Source: Rusavskia elegans
Taxonomy: Eukaryota > Ascomycota > Lecanoromycetes > Teloschistales > Teloschistaceae
Assembly: GCA_011316305.1 (NCBI GenBank)
Contig: SAUG01000058.1
Span: 520,112-584,111, forward strand
Direction: 5' to 3'
DNA length: 64,000 nt
Numbering within the stretch: the stretch's first letter is position 1; each line of letters begins with the position of its first letter. Both the position numbers and the translations under genes were made by a program. The notes beneath the pieces were generated by a model that saw only the letters and a program-made list of their open reading frames with translations, did not search any database and was not told the DNA's origin. Shown here in pieces: positions 11,485 through 22,527 of this stretch.

Positions 11485-12783
11485 ATGAGAATGAACACCC
11501 CAATCGCCCCCTCCATTGCGAGGAGCGATGAGACGTATCGAGGAATTGTGGATCAGTACCGTCCAGATTTGGCCTTTTACGAGTCTACGTATCGAGACCT
11601 CCACCGCAACCCTGAGCTTTCACAGCAAGAACAGCGCACATCGTCCATTGCAGCTGACCACTTGAAGGCCATTGGCTACTGCGTATACGAGCGTATCGGT
11701 GGCTATGGGCTCGTCGGCGTGCTCAAAAATGGGCATGGGCCCACCGTCCTCCTCCGTGCTGATATGGATGCCCTCCCCGTGCGTGAAAACACTGGCCTGG
11801 ATTACGCTAGCAAGAAGAAGATGATAGACTCCAACGGCACCGAAGTTTCAGTCATGCATGCTTGTGGCCACGATGTACATGTCAGCTGCTTGATGGGTGC
11901 GGCAAAACTTCTGCATGGTGCAAAATCGAAATGGAGAGGCACATTGATCTGCCTTTTCCAACCGGCCGAAGAGTTGGTCTCCGGAGCTCAAGCAATGGTC
12001 GATGACGGTCTCTACTCAAAATTCGGCATCCCCAAGCCGTATGTCGTACTGGGACAGCATGTATTCTGCATCTACAAGGCTGGAACAATCGCTTTGAGCC
12101 CGGGTCCAGTCATGGCCGCCGTTGACGCACTGAAGATTCGAGTTTTTGGCAAAGGGGGACATGGATCCATGCCGGATATCTGCATCGACCCCATTGTCAT
12201 CGCGAGTCACATCGTCGTCCGTCTTCAGACCATCGTCAGCAGGGAGCTGCAGCCCGGGAAGGTGGGAGTCATTACTTGCGGCAAATTTCAGGCCGGCACA
12301 GCCTCGAACATTATCCCTAACTATGCGGATCTGGAACTCACCATCCGATCGTACGATACGACGGTCCAGAAGCAGCTACTTGACGCTATCAAAAGGACAG
12401 TCCGGGCCGAGTGCAATGCTTCGAAATCTCCTCAAGACCCAGTGATCGAGAATAGCGCCCATGCACCTACCACAGTCAATAGTATCGATCAGACCGGGTT
12501 GTTGAAGACATCATTCGCAGATTACTTCGCGGATAATGCAAGTGCAATGGAGCCACTCCCAGGTAGTGAGGATTTCTCGGTCCTGGCGAGAGCGATCAAC
12601 GTTCCAAGTATCTTCTGGATGCTTGGAGGTTGTGACCCTGTCAAATGGGACGAAGCCAAGAGGAGTGGAAAGATTGGGGAAATTCCAATCAACCACAGCG
12701 CAGAATTTGCACCGGCCATTGAGCCCACATTGCGAACAGGGGTGGACGCTCTTGCAGTCGCTGCGTTGACGTTTTTAGGCTGA
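11485..12783 (+). CDS. M20-family amidohydrolase (IAA-amino acid / hippurate hydrolase-like)
   Basis: Single-exon metal-dependent amidohydrolase of peptidase family M20D, which cleaves amide bonds of N-acylated amino acids. The first in-frame ATG is 11485 (432 aa); a second at 11491 is equally possible. Visible family features are RDLHRNPELSQQE near the N-terminus, VLLRADMDALPV at about 91-98, the metal ligands in HACGHDVH at about 125-132, and the catalytic glutamate in QPAEE at about 159-163. The dimerisation-domain entry (KIRVFGKGGHGSMP) and a C-terminal SEDFS block follow. Length matches the family. There is no signal peptide, so it is probably cytosolic. Substrate cannot be told from sequence. 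Confidence 0.88.
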   Translation: MRMNTPIAPSIARSDETYRGIVDQYRPDLAFYESTYRDLHRNPELSQQEQRTSSIAADHLKAIGYCVYERIGGYGLVGVLKNGHGPTVLLRADMDALPVRENTGLDYASKKKMIDSNGTEVSVMHACGHDVHVSCLMGAAKLLHGAKSKWRGTLICLFQPAEELVSGAQAMVDDGLYSKFGIPKPYVVLGQHVFCIYKAGTIALSPGPVMAAVDALKIRVFGKGGHGSMPDICIDPIVIASHIVVRLQTIVSRELQPGKVGVITCGKFQAGTASNIIPNYADLELTIRSYDTTVQKQLLDAIKRTVRAECNASKSPQDPVIENSAHAPTTVNSIDQTGLLKTSFADYFADNASAMEPLPGSEDFSVLARAINVPSIFWMLGGCDPVKWDEAKRSGKIGEIPINHSAEFAPAIEPTLRTGVDALAVAALTFLG

Positions 12784-14507
12784 GCACTGGTGCTGCAAAA
12801 GAGCACAGTGCTGTCTGTGCTCCTCTACCGTGACTGAATACTGCAAGACCAGAACGGCCATACAGCGAATAGGTCGGTCGCGAACTGTTTCGATTGGTAA
12901 GACCATGCTGAAGGATCAAAAGGGACGAGGATACCGTGCCTCCCGGTTACATCTCGCACGACTTTGACCATAGAACAACATTATGGCCTGAATAACGATA
13001 ATCCGCTGCCATTGGATTAAATCCGATGATTTTGATGTTAAAATGGACACGTCGGCATGGCTGTGCCCCAAGAGCGGATCGCTTACAGCAAAGGGGCGAT
13101 GCACGTGGAACGCTGCTGGTGCAATGCATAAGCTTGCGCCTCACTCCAGCTTTAACATATAATTCCGTTGAAGCCTACCGCCTTTCTTCAACCATCAGCG
13201 AATCAATTAGCCGCTGGAATACTGTCACTTGTCTCGATACTACGACATATAAGTACTGGTTATGACCAATGGAGGGAAAGGATCCAACCAAGCAGACGAC
13301 CCCACCTTCCTGTGCGAGCCCAGAGATCCGCCATCAGTACCCGAAACACAAGGAACCAAAGCCATCCGATCCCAAAAGACTCGGTCGGTGGATGACCAAG
13401 TTCGTCAGTATGATGGTCGGTGGTGGAGGATGAAGGGATTCGAGCGACCTGGGAGCTTACGACATCGAAGCCCGGCCGCCATCTCCAGCACCGTTTACCA
13501 GCCACGACCAAGTGTTTGCACCATCCCCCATTGCATTCCTACCGCCTGAAAGCAGCACTGCCACCCAATCCTTGGTTTGGGCGAGCTCGCGCCGAGCAGA
13601 ATCGTTCGGACATTTCGACTTGGCGAACTGGGCACTCGAAACCCCTGCTAGCCAAATCAAATGCCGGATTGGGCACTCGAAACCACGACTGCCAGCCAAA
13701 CGGATGCGCTGCCAATGCATGAGACTACAGAGTACGGGCTTAATGTCCGGATTTTTCTGCTTCCCGCGAGGCGAGATGGCTGCAACCATGTGAGAACACG
13801 ATGAGGCGCGCCCCACCATTGACAGATCGTTGCCGCCAATCCGATCCCACATTCCTCGTAAAGATCATTTAGTCAATCTCCCCTGATCATGATCTCCTAG
13901 CAGTAAATTTTGCGGAGGGAGCCGAGTTGCCTTGCTACGAATCCGGGCAAGCCACGCGTTTGTCTACCAAATCACTATGGAGTTTCTCGGTCGAGCATGG
14001 AAGTGGTGATCTTGATTCGAAGTGCATCGAATGTAGCCTTGAGCAGGGCCACGAGAGATACTGTTGGCGATCGGGTCTACTGTGAGGTCGTTCGACTTCT
14101 TACCTGGGTCCTCCAGCATCTCTCCTGCGGCGAGTTCGCAAGTACTGCTAGGCTATCAATAATTGCCTCCTCTGGAGCGTTTATCGGTAGCATCCAAGTT
14201 ACTCTTTCGAGCTTGCTGCATATTCTGAGTTTGGCTTTGGTCTGAGTGCTTGCTCTCATTGGCTCTGATTTTCCAAACTCGCATGAGCATAGTGAATGTA
14301 CGAGGCTTGAAGCCCAGTTTAATTGCTTGATAGAGCCTTGCCGCTGTCACCAGCCTTGCACAGTGAATGAAGTCCAGGCTCCAAGGCTATACATGCAAGT
14401 TACCGCCTGTGCCTGCCACTTCATCGTTCTTGTCAGTAACAATATTGAACCTCAACTAAGTCAGTTCATCTACTGCGCATACCATCACTACCACTATCAA
14501 CGACAAA
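12784..14507. other. 1.7-kb intergenic region with a 41-bp imperfect tandem repeat
   Basis: No gene is visible on either strand. Two near copies of a 41-bp unit lie at 13629-13669 and 13670-13710, each starting tgggcactcgaaacc. The many short open frames around 13.3-13.9 kb overlap each other and show no domain. Confidence 0.45.
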
Positions 14508-15517
14508 ATGGTAAAACCACAGCGTACGTATGGATACAACACTTTAGTATAATTACCCCGTCGCTGAGCTCCAACTAGGTAAAGTGCAGAAGCCTGCGGA
14601 AAATTCTCATGGTACAGCCGAGAACCCGGAAGAATCGGGGGTTTCCAAGGAAACATGCGTACTGGAAGCGAAGCCCTTAGCAACTCCAAAAACCGCTGAA
14701 GGCGTCGACATCGACAACACGGAGACTGAGCTGGTGGAACTACACTTGCCTGATGAGACCAGTACCTTCGAGAAAATCCTTGCAGAGATCCAGCAGCTTT
14801 CCCATGACGACGATGGTGTGGGAGCACCTCCAGAAGCCACCGACTATACTGGTCATGTCCGCACCACTGAAGAAGCTGTTCGAGACACTCTCAACAAAGT
14901 TGGCAATGGAGTGGTCTGCGTTGGACGCATTGGCTACAAAGTCAAAGAAATAGACTATCCGCAACACGCAAAGAGCGTCTTACGTTGGTCAGCTGCCCAT
15001 CCCTATCAGACTGTGCTACATGTAGGCATGGGCGTTCTAATGATTGGTCCTGGACTCCTTGCTGGGCCAGTTCTGAGCGCTGCAGGCTTTTCAGGAAGTG
15101 GTATCACCGCCGGTTGGCCTTACTCAGTCCCCTGCCGCAATGAATTTGTTAATACTATTAGCAGGTTCCGCCGCTGCTGCGCGTCACGCTGTTTACCGTA
15201 CCATTTCGTCTCCAAGTACTTTTGCAATGTTGCAGAGCGCCGGTGCTGGTGGTTATGGCGCGCCTATTATTCATGGTTTAGTCCGAGCAGGAAGCGTTGC
15301 AGCAAGTGGCTTGGGAGTGATTACCACTACCTTCGGCAAAGGAGAATTACCGACATCGGAAGGCACCTTATCAGCGGATTCGATTGATATTGAGGAGCAT
15401 GGGGGCTCAAAGCAGAGACTCGAAGGAGAAGGGCCTTCTGATGAGACGAAGTCGGCAGAGGAGGCAAAGGAGCAAGACTCCATACTCCAGCGCACTTTCG
15501 GGAAGTCAAAGCTGTGA
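14508..15517 (+). CDS. IFI6/IFI27-like (Ifi-6-16 family) membrane protein
   Basis: Three exons: 14508-14523, 14579-15112 and 15165-15517, about 300 aa. The first is a 16-nt mini-exon ending at a strong GTACGT donor, which explains the lack of a nearby ATG on exon 2. The N-terminal 110 residues are acidic and polar. A hydrophobic Gly/Ala-rich segment then reads GMGVLMIGPGLLAGPVLSAA, followed across the second intron by GSAAAARHAVY and AMLQSAGAGGYGAPIIHG. That pattern is typical of the interferon-induced 6-16 family, whose animal members sit in mitochondrial or ER membranes; the fungal role is unknown. The tail is acidic. The donor of intron 2 (GTTGGC at 15113) is weak; GTATCA at 15101 is an alternative in the same frame that removes four residues. 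Confidence 0.65.
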
Positions 15518-15758
15518 AGGGACCCAAAGTCACTCCGAGAAGGGGAAAGGCGAGCTTGGAAACTGTGGGATGCTACAACACATGAATTTACCTTTGGCAA
15601 GGAACTAGGCTTAATAATCACGGTTCATCAGCTTTTCCGTGCTCTCTGTGTGCTGTCTTACCCCTGGATTTCCACTTCTCGTATTCGTATTGACGCCAAG
15701 GATCTCTCTTTTCGAAATCTCGAGGTCCGTGTTCCTGGATCTTGTACCTACAACCACA

Positions 15759-16421
15759 ATGATGAAACCTATGTGTAGACGGCAGTACCTATTTCTGTCA
15801 CAGATTCAAAATCCTAAAGCACCGTTCCTCCTGGATCGGGCTCCTAGACGAACCTTTGCCACATCCTCTCCGCGTCGTCTTAAAAATCGCGTCTACAATC
15901 CGTAGGTATTATTCCCCGACCCCTCCGTGCCCTCCAAACACCCCATCAAATAGACCACTTCGTTGACCGTTGTATACACCTACAGCGTCCGCTCCGAATC
16001 TGAACTCTCCTCCCTCCTCCAGCTTTCCACCACCAACAAAACCCCCCTCATAACCTTCTGGACCGCCTCCTGGTGTCCCTCCTGCCGCACGATTCGCCCT
16101 TTCCTCGCCGACCTCATCCAACGCGATGCGCTCGGCGAAGCTCACGGCGGCGTCGGCTACGCGGAAGTGGAGATGGACTCCCCGGACATTGGAGCCTTAG
16201 CTGGTAACAAATACTTCATCACTTCGATACCGACGTTGTTGGCATTCAGATTGGGGGAGGCAGCGCTGGATACGAAGGTTACGAGTGTAGATGAGATGAA
16301 AGATAGGGAGTTTATGAGGTTGTGGATTGAAGATGAGGCGAGGAGGGGTGGGGAGAGGTGTGGTGGAGGGGGGGTTACGACGGGTTTCCTGGGCGCGTTG
16401 TTTGGGATGAAGGAGAAGTAG
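15759..16421 (+). CDS. Thioredoxin-like protein, probable mitochondrial
   Basis: Two exons, 15759-15901 and 15986-16421, with an 84-nt intron (GTAGGT donor, CTACAG acceptor), 192 aa. ATG codons at 15759 and 15762 are both possible. The N-terminal 45 residues are basic and lack acidic residues until the junction (RAPRRTFATSSPRR), as in a mitochondrial targeting peptide. The thioredoxin fold follows: PLITFWTASWCPSC at about residues 68-81, with the redox pair in WCPSC, then the cis-proline loop TSIPTLLAF. A Gly-rich C-terminal tail ends the protein. The WCPSC motif supports disulfide exchange; the partner is unknown. Targeting is inferred from composition. Confidence 0.82.
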
Positions 16422-17332
16422 GATATGGGCAGGAAGAAGGTATGCTATGATCCTTCGGTGCTGTTGGCCGCTGGTCGTGTTGGGACGCAATTGGTTACTG
16501 AAGCTGATTATGTATAGGTGGAAGCTGCTCGTCGAGAGCTTGATCTCCCCATTGTACAATCTACTCAACCACCCAGCCTACCGTCAGGGCTTCTTCTTCG
16601 CCGTGTAAAACGACTTCAGCTGGTGCTCTTTGCTCCCAGGAAAACTGTTGAGCCCAATGTGGAAAATCATAGCCAGATCTCCAGAGACTATACTTCGCTT
16701 AGCAACATCCGAGCGCGCAGTCAATGACCTAGGAAGATGGTGTTGATGCTTTCGAAGTAACGATAACACAACATCTTTGTTGCTCGTCGCCGTCGTGGGC
16801 GTTCCTCGATCGATCTATTCGGGATGAATGTCTGCATTATCTGATATCATATCCGAAACAACTACTTGATGTTCATCCTCTAAAGTACAAGCAGTTCCGA
16901 TAAAGACAGGGCCTTCAGACTTATTGATATCAGGGTACGCCTACTGGCTCTGCGTCAGCCAAGCGAGAAGTATGTTCGATTTTGTCTCCATCTCAAGGGT
17001 ATCATTCATTCTTCTAGTGAGTACTCCTCATACCTTACCTTTCACACCTGTAAAGCTTCGGTGCCGACTCCGAGTCTTTCCAGGCATTGTGGTGGATGAA
17101 AAGACTCGAGCCGTTTAACTACTTTTTCACTGCCTCTCCATTTTCTGGCTCATCTGAGCATCAAATATCTTTGCGATGTTGTAACACCGGACCAAACGCT
17201 CAGCATTTGATCAGATCCATAATGTTTGCCACCACATCTCACCGTGGGCAGAGTCCTTCAAGAGCAACTCTTGCATGACCTCCGCCACCTCTCCAAATCT
17301 GGTTCTATCCCCAGCGATCTGCGTCACCAGGA
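16422..17332. other. Intergenic, no gene seen
   Basis: Moderately AT-rich sequence without convincing coding signal. It precedes the hydrolase pseudogene and may hold its decayed promoter. Confidence 0.45.
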
Positions 17333-18356
17333 ATGACACCGGCCGGCAAGCCAGTCAAAGTATGGAGCCTTTTTTCTCTTCAAGTTTCCAACAACGCAGT
17401 TATCACAGGCCTCCGCACACCAGCTGCCGCCAAACCAGCCCCAAAAGATACTCCACTAATAGTCGCATTGCATGGAGGCTCCTACAGCGCAGATTACTAC
17501 AACGCAACGCCTGTCAACTTCGCCTCACCCTATAGTACCTTCCTCGGTGTTCCTTTCATTGCGATCAACCGTCCTGGCTACAAGGACAGCACCGCCCTTC
17601 CCAATGCACTTCCAGGATGCAGAACGTTCCTGCAGGTGGAGGCAACGTATCTCCACAATGAGATCCTCCCCGCGGTCTGGAAAGCCTATGCTACCGATTA
17701 TGGAGTGACCAGTATTGTCATCCTCGCACACTCACTCTCGGCCCCCATGACCATCGTGGCTGCTGCTTTCAACGCCACCGAAACATCACCGTCCTCCGAT
17801 GAGCAAAGCCAGGATCGAGAGCAAGGAGATGGGAAAGTACAAGCGTAAGGGCCCGAGCGGGGGCAAGATACCTTAGAGGAGAAGGAGGGCAAGAAGCAGG
17901 AAGAGAGCGCAAAGGAAACCGCAACGTCATATCCGCTCGCAGGCATCATCCTCTCCGGCTTCGGCACTACCACCAACATCCCCACCACGACCCGTGTACA
18001 ACCACTCGTCGACCCCAATGCCCCTCGTATCACTTTCCCAGCTTCACTCAAAGACGAACTTATGCTGTTTCCCCCCTCGGCAGGCTTCACCGACCCAGAG
18101 GTTTACGAAAAGACAGAGGAGCTCAACACGTCCGCCAGCGTGGCTGAATTCGTTGATAGAATCCACATCTGGCCGTCATATTGGCGCGAAAAGTATGCGA
18201 AGCAAGTCATATGTCTGGTTACGTATGCGTTGGTGGACAATGATTGTTGGGATGTCTACGAAGGAGGTGATTGATGATTTTGCGGGGGCGTTCGAGAACA
18301 TTGATAAGGGGGTGGTGCTGGGAGGGGTTCATTGTTTGGAGTTGCGCTTGGGATGA
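17333..18356 (+). pseudogene. Alpha/beta hydrolase pseudogene
   Basis: The frame opens at ATG 17333 and shows an alpha/beta-hydrolase fold: PLIVALHGGSYSADYY (oxyanion region), FIAINRPGYKDS and VILAHSLSAP (nucleophile-elbow serine). It is interrupted by TAA at 17846-17848. The same frame then resumes with the recognisable PLAGIILSGFGTTT and EFVDRIHIWPSYWREKY segments up to a stop at 18272-18274. The last conserved part, including the LGGVHCLEL block that should carry the catalytic histidine, is in a different frame (to 18356), so a one-base shift lies around 18250-18270. I found no GT-AG intron that removes the first stop while keeping frame. The low-complexity Glu/Lys/Gln stretch around the first stop also looks non-native. 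Substrate unknown. Confidence 0.72.
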
Positions 18357-19092
18357 GGGAGGAGTAGGAAATATCGCGGGCTGGAAGTCTTGAGGGGAGA
18401 GGATCTTACCAGCTATGGGCTGAGAGATGATACCAATGATCAAACATCTTATAGACTATGCGTTGTGTGTAGTCAAGATATCAAGTACGCTCAAGATGTA
18501 GCTAGCACCTGTTCTAAGTCTTGGACCATCGTCCCACTGTCCGTCCCTGCTATGTTAGAACGATGATGTGTGTTCGTCTCCTTACGTCCAAATCCAATGG
18601 CAAGGGGGTCGTACAGTCGGTACTTCGATGGCGGAACTCGATATCACGCTTGCGACGCCAAGGCGTTCAGCCCTACCACCCCCAACCTCTTTGCCAGACT
18701 TTTATCCGTCACCATCGAAACGTGAGCACGAGAATCCATCATCGATTGTAAATCTTGAGGGTCCGCAATATTGTTGTAATGTGACAGTCTTATCTTGTGT
18801 CTGACAGTTGCGGGTACGAATTGACCTTGCCTAAGACTCGTCCTTCTGAATCTCTCACAATCATCTTAGCTATTTCTCTCAATATCTGCTGCTCCGACAA
18901 CAATATTGGAAGGGATATGCGGCTGCTGTCAATTGTCATATTCGCAACCTATCCGGCTTTTTACTAGGGTGTCCCAGCCCATGGCCGTGGAGACCACAGC
19001 TTGGTCTGGCTCCTACAGCTAATGCTCCAATATTTCAGCACTGACTGCACGGGGCCCTGAAGTCTGCCTTCGTGGAGCTTGGAGTCTCCAAC
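18357..19092. other. Intergenic, promoter of the MFS gene
   Basis: No reading frame with coding character is visible. The region lies between the hydrolase pseudogene and the MFS start. Confidence 0.45.
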
Positions 19093-21176
19093 ATGGTTCA
19101 AAACGTCGTGTCGCCAATCTTCCGAGATGAACATGAGATGCAACACGTCCCCAGGAGTTCAGCACAAGCCTTCGAGTTGCAATCTAGACATTCTACCGAA
19201 GACGAGGAAATATCCGATACTGCGGAGAAAGTCGGGCTAGAGGATCCTGACAATTCGTTTGAATGCGATGCTAGTCCAGCAAGTTTCGCGCTCTACTCGT
19301 CCAAGGAAGAGCTAACTGTGCTGAGAAAATTCGACCGTCATCTGGTCTTGTTCATTGCTCTTCTCTACATGCTGGGCTTCCTGGATAGATCGAGTATGTG
19401 ACATCTCTGGCTACCGTGCTGTGACTAAATTTATGCAGATATTGGCAATGCGAAGATCGCCGGGATGTCAGATGATTTGCACTTGACTTCATCACAATAT
19501 GAGTGGACGTTGCGTTCATTCTACATCACCTACGTCTTGTTCGAATGGATGCCCATACTCTACACCGTCCTCTCGCCATCGACATACATCGCCTTCTGTG
19601 TACTAGCATGGGGTGCGATCGCCTCCCTCCAAGCTCTCGCTACATCTTTTGCATCTTTATGCTTCCTCCGGGCACTCCTCGGAATCAGCGAGGCCGCATT
19701 TAGTCCCGGCGTACCAGTCTTTCTCGCTTTCTTCTATAAGCGTGATGAGCTCGCATTCCGAATCGGCCTTTTCATTTCCGCTGCACCGTTAGCTACTTCG
19801 TTCGCCAGTAGCCTCGCATGGCTGATTACAAAACTAGTCCAGGATTCACCCATCGCACCTTGGCGGATGTTGTTCCTCGTTGAGGGATTCCCGAGTGTAT
19901 TGATCAGTGTCTTTGCTTTCTATCATATCCCGAACAGTCCGGGCGAAGCTAAATATCTCAGCAAACGCGAGAGACGAGTAGCTGAGCTGCGACTTTCGAA
20001 AGGGAAACCAAAAACCAACCAGGAGGGCGGCCGAAGGAAATTCGAGTGGATTGAGATTTGGGAAGCTTTGAAGGACCCCAAGTGTTATCTCACTGCTGTA
20101 GGTACCCGATCTTTGCCACCCAGCGGGATTGCTAGCTTACTGGTTCTCGAGGCAATGTTCTGCTCGTGCAATGTCGCTTTCTCGAGTCTGCCAGTCTTCT
20201 TACCAACGATCATCAACGAGTACGTACTTCCCCAGCCATTTTTTACCCGTCAATTTCTAAATCATTCTTCATGAATTCTTGATATCCTATGAACTGGTGG
20301 GGTCTCCAATTTGACTGGCAGTCGAGATATCGGATGCCAACGTCAAAGGGACAATGTTCGTTCAAAGACCCGCCGCTAACGGGACATTACAGCATGGGCT
20401 ACTCACCCCTTTCATCTCAAGCTCTCGCAGCACCGCCATACCTCGTGGCCTTCCTTGTCGTCCTTCTTACAGCCTTTTACTCCGACAAATTCAGGAATCG
20501 CAGTCTTTTCATTTTTTTTCACGCACTACTCGCCTCAGTAGGGTATGCTATTATCGCGGTGGCGGGAATATTCAAAGCTGGCCCCATGTGGCGGTATTGG
20601 GGCGTTTATCCTGCTGCTAGTGGGTTCTTTTCGGCGGTCACATTGTTGATTACTTGGACAATCAATAACCAGGTACGAGTCTCGATGCTATTGAGGGGAT
20701 GCTAAGTGGATTACGAGACGAGATATTGCTCATACGTAAGGGTCACAGGAATCGGATGCGAAGAAAGGGACAGGAGTGGCGATTCTCAACATCATTGGGG
20801 AGTAGATCCGTAATTCTACACTTGTATTGTTACTTATACACACCAGGTCAGTTGGGCCCCTTCATCGGCACAGCTCTCTACCCGGAAAGCGATAAACCAT
20901 ACTACGTTCACGGTATGGCGGCTTGTGCGGGTTTCATGCTTTTAGTCGGTAAGATACCAACCACCCCTCCAGATGCCGAAAGAGCTCCTGTACTCATGCA
21001 AGTGTCGTATAATAGCGGCGTTGTCTTTGTGGTTGCGACGGATCTTGCAGAAACATAATGAAGCAACCAAAAAGACGACCTATAATGTTATATATAGTGA
21101 GGAGAATGACGAAAACTCACCTGGCGAGGACGGGAAATTGGTTGAAAGCACCAGACCTTTTCGATATATACTTTGA
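19093..21176 (+). CDS. MFS anion:cation symporter-like permease with a damaged splice donor
   Basis: A 12-TM major facilitator of the fungal allantoate/tartrate/vitamin permease type. I place seven exons: 19093-19393, 19439-20097, 20152-20219, 20393-20672, 20749-20797, 20847-20948 and 21016-21176, giving 539 aa in one continuous frame. Recognisable blocks are KFDRHLVLFIALLYMLGFLDR, NIGNAKIAGM, the GISEAAFSPGVPVFLAFFYKR region, WRMLFLVEGFPSVL, and GTGVAILNIIG leading into GPFIGTALYP. Introns 1-4 and 6 have GT-AG ends. Intron 5 (20798-20846) does not: the only in-frame donor reads GGGAGT instead of an expected GTGAGT. Either a cryptic or non-canonical donor is used, or the gene is newly broken. 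The substrate cannot be predicted. Confidence 0.75.
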
Positions 21177-21417
21177 GTAAGGAGATAGAGATGGCACTCA
21201 ATGAGTCTTGCCGTCGAATCAGAATTCACCACTGTCTTACTATGAGTCAATGGCCATTGTGCTAAGCTTCATGGGACGACTGTTTGGAGCCCTTGAATTG
21301 AAAATCTTTTGACGCATTCTTGACACCATCCAGGGGTCACCAATGTGGAGTAAGACTCGACCACCAACGCCTACGCTCTGCTCAGATCGAGAGAAGCTCC
21401 CACCACATCTTCATGCC

Positions 21418-22527
21418 TTAGTCTGATCCTTTGCCTTTCACCGCCGAAGAAGGCAAAGACGATGCCATTTTCTGCAATTTGTACTCGGTGGCCTCCTTGA
21501 GAGCTGCGTCCAGCACCAAACGAGACGAGACAGCAGCCTCCACCGCTCGGTCCAACAGTATCTCGAAACCTGACAGCTCAGGACCTTCGTCGCCAGATAG
21601 ACCTTCCATATCACCCCTCGACCAGATTTCCGTGATCTGATCCCTCGATCGCAGATATCCAACCACGCAGACAGCGAGGATATCTGCATGCTCCGAGGGG
21701 CATGGATCGAGTACAATCTCCTTCCCCGATGCCTTCGATATGCCCGTTTGTGAGTGGGAAGGGCTCGGCTGCCGCACAATAGCCGCCACGCCCCCAGACA
21801 CCAAATCCGAGCAATCAATCCCCGCATCCGCAATCGCAGCGCTCGCAACCGTCATACACCCAGATAACACAGACACCATCCCCCATCCACTCAATCGTCC
21901 TGCCCCATTTTCTTCTCCATTACTGGTATCTCCTCCTCCTCTATACATAGGCCCATCATCCTCCCCCTCCAAAACCGTAATGACAACATCAACCCCGCTC
22001 TTCGGCCACCGCTCACTAATCAGCAGCCCCCTCAACGCTGTCTCCAGATGCACGCTCAGATCGCGCTCGCCGGTATCACGGACATAGCCTCTCCGGTGCT
22101 TCGAAGCGAAAGGCGCGAATTTGACGTGCGCGGTTAGGAGCAGGTGCGGGGAGAAGGGGACGGAGCGCGGGAGGGGCCGTGGGCCGTGGACCGTGCAGGT
22201 TAGTTTTAGGGTGCTGGTGGAGTGCGTGAGGTAGGTTGTGGGGTTGGGAGAGATGGAGGGTTCGAGTTCAAGGTATGCGGAGCCGGAGGCGGAGGGGGTG
22301 AGGCCGGTTTTGAGGACTGAATGGACAGAAAGTTGTTAGAGATGCTGGAGTGGCGGGAGAGGGAGGGGGGAGGGGAGGCGAGGGTTGCTTTACCTACAGA
22401 TTTTCCGTATTTCGTGGGGTGGGCGGGTTCGTTGGGGAGGTTGGAAGGAGGGGTCAGATGGGGAGGTGAGGAATATGGGAGCGGTTGTTGGCCCTGAAGG
22501 TGGATTGATACGTCTTCTGTCCGCCAT
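21418..22527 (-). CDS. MTR3: Exosome complex subunit Mtr3 (RNase PH-like)
   Basis: Two exons, 22527-22398 and 22316-21418, with an 81-nt intron (GTAGGT donor), 342 aa. It begins MADRRRINPPSGPTTAPIF and continues across the junction as KIFLKTGL into the RNase PH fold. Blocks include CTVHGPRPLPRS, KFAPFASK, RGYVRDTGERDLS and ETALRGLLISERWPKSGVDV, then CMTVASAAIADAGIDCSDLVSG. These match the Mtr3 subunit of the eukaryotic RNA exosome ring, which is catalytically inactive and helps form the hexameric RNA channel in nucleus and cytoplasm. A fungal-specific acidic insertion and a C-terminal helix are present. The gene looks intact. Confidence 0.85.

Noticed and set aside
13260..13852. Several overlapping 60-130-codon frames on both strands
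   Set aside because: Mutually overlapping, no start context, no motif; the region contains tandem repeat DNA.
17833..17875. Short intron that would remove the TAA at 17846
   Set aside because: Candidate GT...AG pairs are 32-40 nt and break the frame of the conserved sequence that follows.
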